This document shows, in pieces, positions 63,034 to 64,000 of a DNA stretch of 64,000 nt (the stretch's first letter is position 1; each line of letters opens with the position of its first letter). This DNA comes from JAAGZL01 sp050291365 (GTDB taxonomy: Bacteria; Pseudomonadota; Gammaproteobacteria; Chromatiales; Chromatiaceae). The notes beneath the pieces were generated by a model. It ran no database searches, was not told the DNA's origin, and worked only from the letters and a program-made list of their open reading frames with translations. The stretch spans positions 31,737 through 95,736 of the forward strand of contig JBNKJS010000005.1 in assembly GCA_050291365.1 (NCBI GenBank). Reading direction: 5' to 3'. Position numbers and translations under genes: made by a program.

Positions 63034-63408
63034 TTACCATTTTGGGAAGCCTAAATCATTATAAATTACCACGTAACCTCTTGAGAGTGGTTCACCAGAT
63101 TTGATTTGCGTATTTAAATTGAAGCCAGTAAAACCGCTCGAATTTTGTAAATTTTCAAAACGAACTGCTGTATATACAATTTGACGCTCAGGTTTAAACG
63201 TTTTATTGAAGCAAACTTTGCATATGCCATTACTGTTTTCATTTTTTAATAATTCTTCTTCTTTTCCTTGAAAAACTGAAATAATTGAGCATTCCAGTTT
63301 TTGGCCTAGCTCTTTAGATAAGCTAGATAACTTAGGAGCTAAAACTTTCTTAGAAAAGAGTGATAACTCTTCTTTGCTAGGCTTGTATTGGTCTTCTTTT
63401 GTTGGCAC
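63034..63408 (-). CDS. cassette ORF, hypothetical protein
   Basis: 124 residues, soluble, starts with GTG. KPSKEELSLFSKKVLAPKLS, LGQKLECSIISVFQGKEEEL, ICKVCFNKTFKPERQIVYTA (a C-x-x-C pair), SGEPLSRGYVVIYNDLGFPK. No family recognised. Confidence 0.58.
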   Translation of the reverse strand: MPTKEDQYKPSKEELSLFSKKVLAPKLSSLSKELGQKLECSIISVFQGKEEELLKNENSNGICKVCFNKTFKPERQIVYTAVRFENLQNSSGFTGFNLNTQIKSGEPLSRGYVVIYNDLGFPKW

Positions 63409-63429
63409 AAGTTTTAATTTCCTTTTACA

Positions 63430-63520
63430 ACATAACGCTCAGCCTCAGAGGCGAGCGCCACAGCACTCACCGAAGCGGCACGAACAGTGCCGCGAGTCCT
63501 TTGGAGGCACTTGTTATGTT
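63430..63520 (-). repeat. attC site
   Basis: 91 bp, ACATAACGCTCAGCCTC ... CACTTGTTATGTT, with inner GCACGAACAGTGC hairpin. Confidence 0.87.
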
Positions 63521-63531
63521 TCATTGCTTAG

Positions 63532-63843
63532 TCATTCACTACTAACGCTTGCTGAACGTAAATTTTTCCAAACCGCAATTGGGATAAGAACGAACGGGAT
63601 AGCAGACCCAACAAAAAATGGTACATATGATTTAATTACCATCCAAATGCAAAAGATGGCTAGTGGAATGGAAGCTGCAAACCATACAATTCCATTTCTC
63701 TTTACAATTAATGCCGAAACAACCCCTGGTATTAAGTATATACCCACCATTATAAGCATCGCTGCTGCCGGATTATGAGCATGCGCTATTCCAGGCATCG
63801 ATAGTAGCAAAGCAAGTATCAAGTATTTTTTATGCGCCTCCAT
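63532..63843 (-). CDS. cassette ORF, small membrane protein with signal sequence
   Basis: 103 residues: signal-like LILALLLSMPGIAHAH, then two to three hydrophobic spans (AAAMLIMVGIYLIPGVVSAL, IVWFAASIPLAIFCIWMVIK, PFFVGSAIPFVLIPIAVW). The ATG at 63843 with AAGGG 8 nt upstream is preferred over the GTG at 63852. Closest visible cassette to the expected integrase end. Confidence 0.62.
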   Translation of the reverse strand: MEAHKKYLILALLLSMPGIAHAHNPAAAMLIMVGIYLIPGVVSALIVKRNGIVWFAASIPLAIFCIWMVIKSYVPFFVGSAIPFVLIPIAVWKNLRSASVSSE

Positions 63844-63860
63844 GAAGTTCACCCTTGATA

Positions 63861-63932
63861 AACATAACAGCTAAGCATTTATCTGCTGTGCGCAGCATGG
63901 TAGATAAATGTATGTTGGACTATGCCGCCCAT
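63861..63932 (-). repeat. attC-like site, degenerate
   Basis: ACATAACAGC at one end, a long inverted pair GCATTTATCTGC / GGTAGATAAATGT in the middle, and GGACTATGCC in place of GTTATGCC at the other end. Probably a decayed attC. The remaining 68 bp to the window end show no gene. Confidence 0.6.
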
Positions 63933-64000
63933 CAGTTTGGCACAGACTATATAAAGGGGATTGTATTTCAGAGGTTGCTTTGAACCTCGGTCCTTGGGCA

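Noticed and set aside
54061..63932. Ordinary genomic island with operon-like defence genes.
   Set aside because: Every junction but one has an attC-like palindrome overlapping the stop codon, and the genes lack shared transcription units; the cassette-array reading explains the layout better.
63933..64000. attI site or start of an integrase region at the window edge.
   Set aside because: No recombinase reading frame or attI-type core could be recognised in the last 68 bp.

Overview
This 64 kb window is chromosomal DNA of a gammaproteobacterium. The lineage call rests on gene order: rpsU-yqeY-dnaG-rpoD followed by a CAU tRNA, hisBHAF...hisE-tatABC, Rsd/AlgQ, Slt70 and the MidA/pteridine reductase/folK-folB cluster. 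Two TauE/SafE sulfur-anion permeases and an ArsR regulator whose cysteine pair is spaced as in the persulfide sensors SqrR/BigR suggest a sulfur-metabolising lineage (Chromatiales/Thiotrichales-like). That last step is inference; no sulfur-oxidation genes are in the window.

Layout. 0-24.5 kb is dense housekeeping DNA: DAHP synthase, Sel1 protein, Slt70, a large protein with a divergent nucleotidyl-cyclase domain, Rsd, a TauE permease, an atypical SDR, a zinc aminopeptidase lipoprotein, CCA-adding enzyme, MidA methyltransferase, pteridine reductase, folK-folB, plsY, a RimK-like ATP-grasp/GNAT pair, tsaD, and the macromolecular-synthesis operon. 24.5-31.5 kb is looser: a CAU tRNA preceded by a truncated copy of its own 5' end, two exported proteins separated by arrays of a REP-like repeat, a TfoX-like protein, and recQ bracketed by two 215-bp direct repeats. 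31-36.4 kb carries bactofilin, a permuted papain-fold protein, and small sensory genes (HDOD, hemerythrin, ArsR, PAS, pentapeptide). 36.4-42.5 kb is a leftward his-tat cluster with a duplicated hisA 3' end and no hisI. 42.5-54 kb holds a chemoreceptor, dtd, pip, typA, an SH3-domain protein, ilvD, a beta-carbonic anhydrase and argE.

54.06-63.93 kb is quite different: AT-rich, with 18 small leftward ORFs, almost all of unknown function, separated by 18 imperfectly palindromic elements of about 65-120 bp that begin TAAC(G) and end GTTA(T/G)G. This is an integron gene-cassette array (about 17 cassettes). No integrase is in the window; from cassette orientation it would lie to the right, past 64000. 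Cassettes include a TIGR02391/DUF5343 two-gene unit and a second HEPN-like protein (both candidate defence genes), a GIY-YIG protein, an RDD membrane protein, a PEP-CTERM protein, and a protein that looks like a Rieske iron-sulfur subunit that has lost all four cluster ligands. REP-like repeats have entered the array, one splitting an attC site and one supplying the start codon of a cassette gene.
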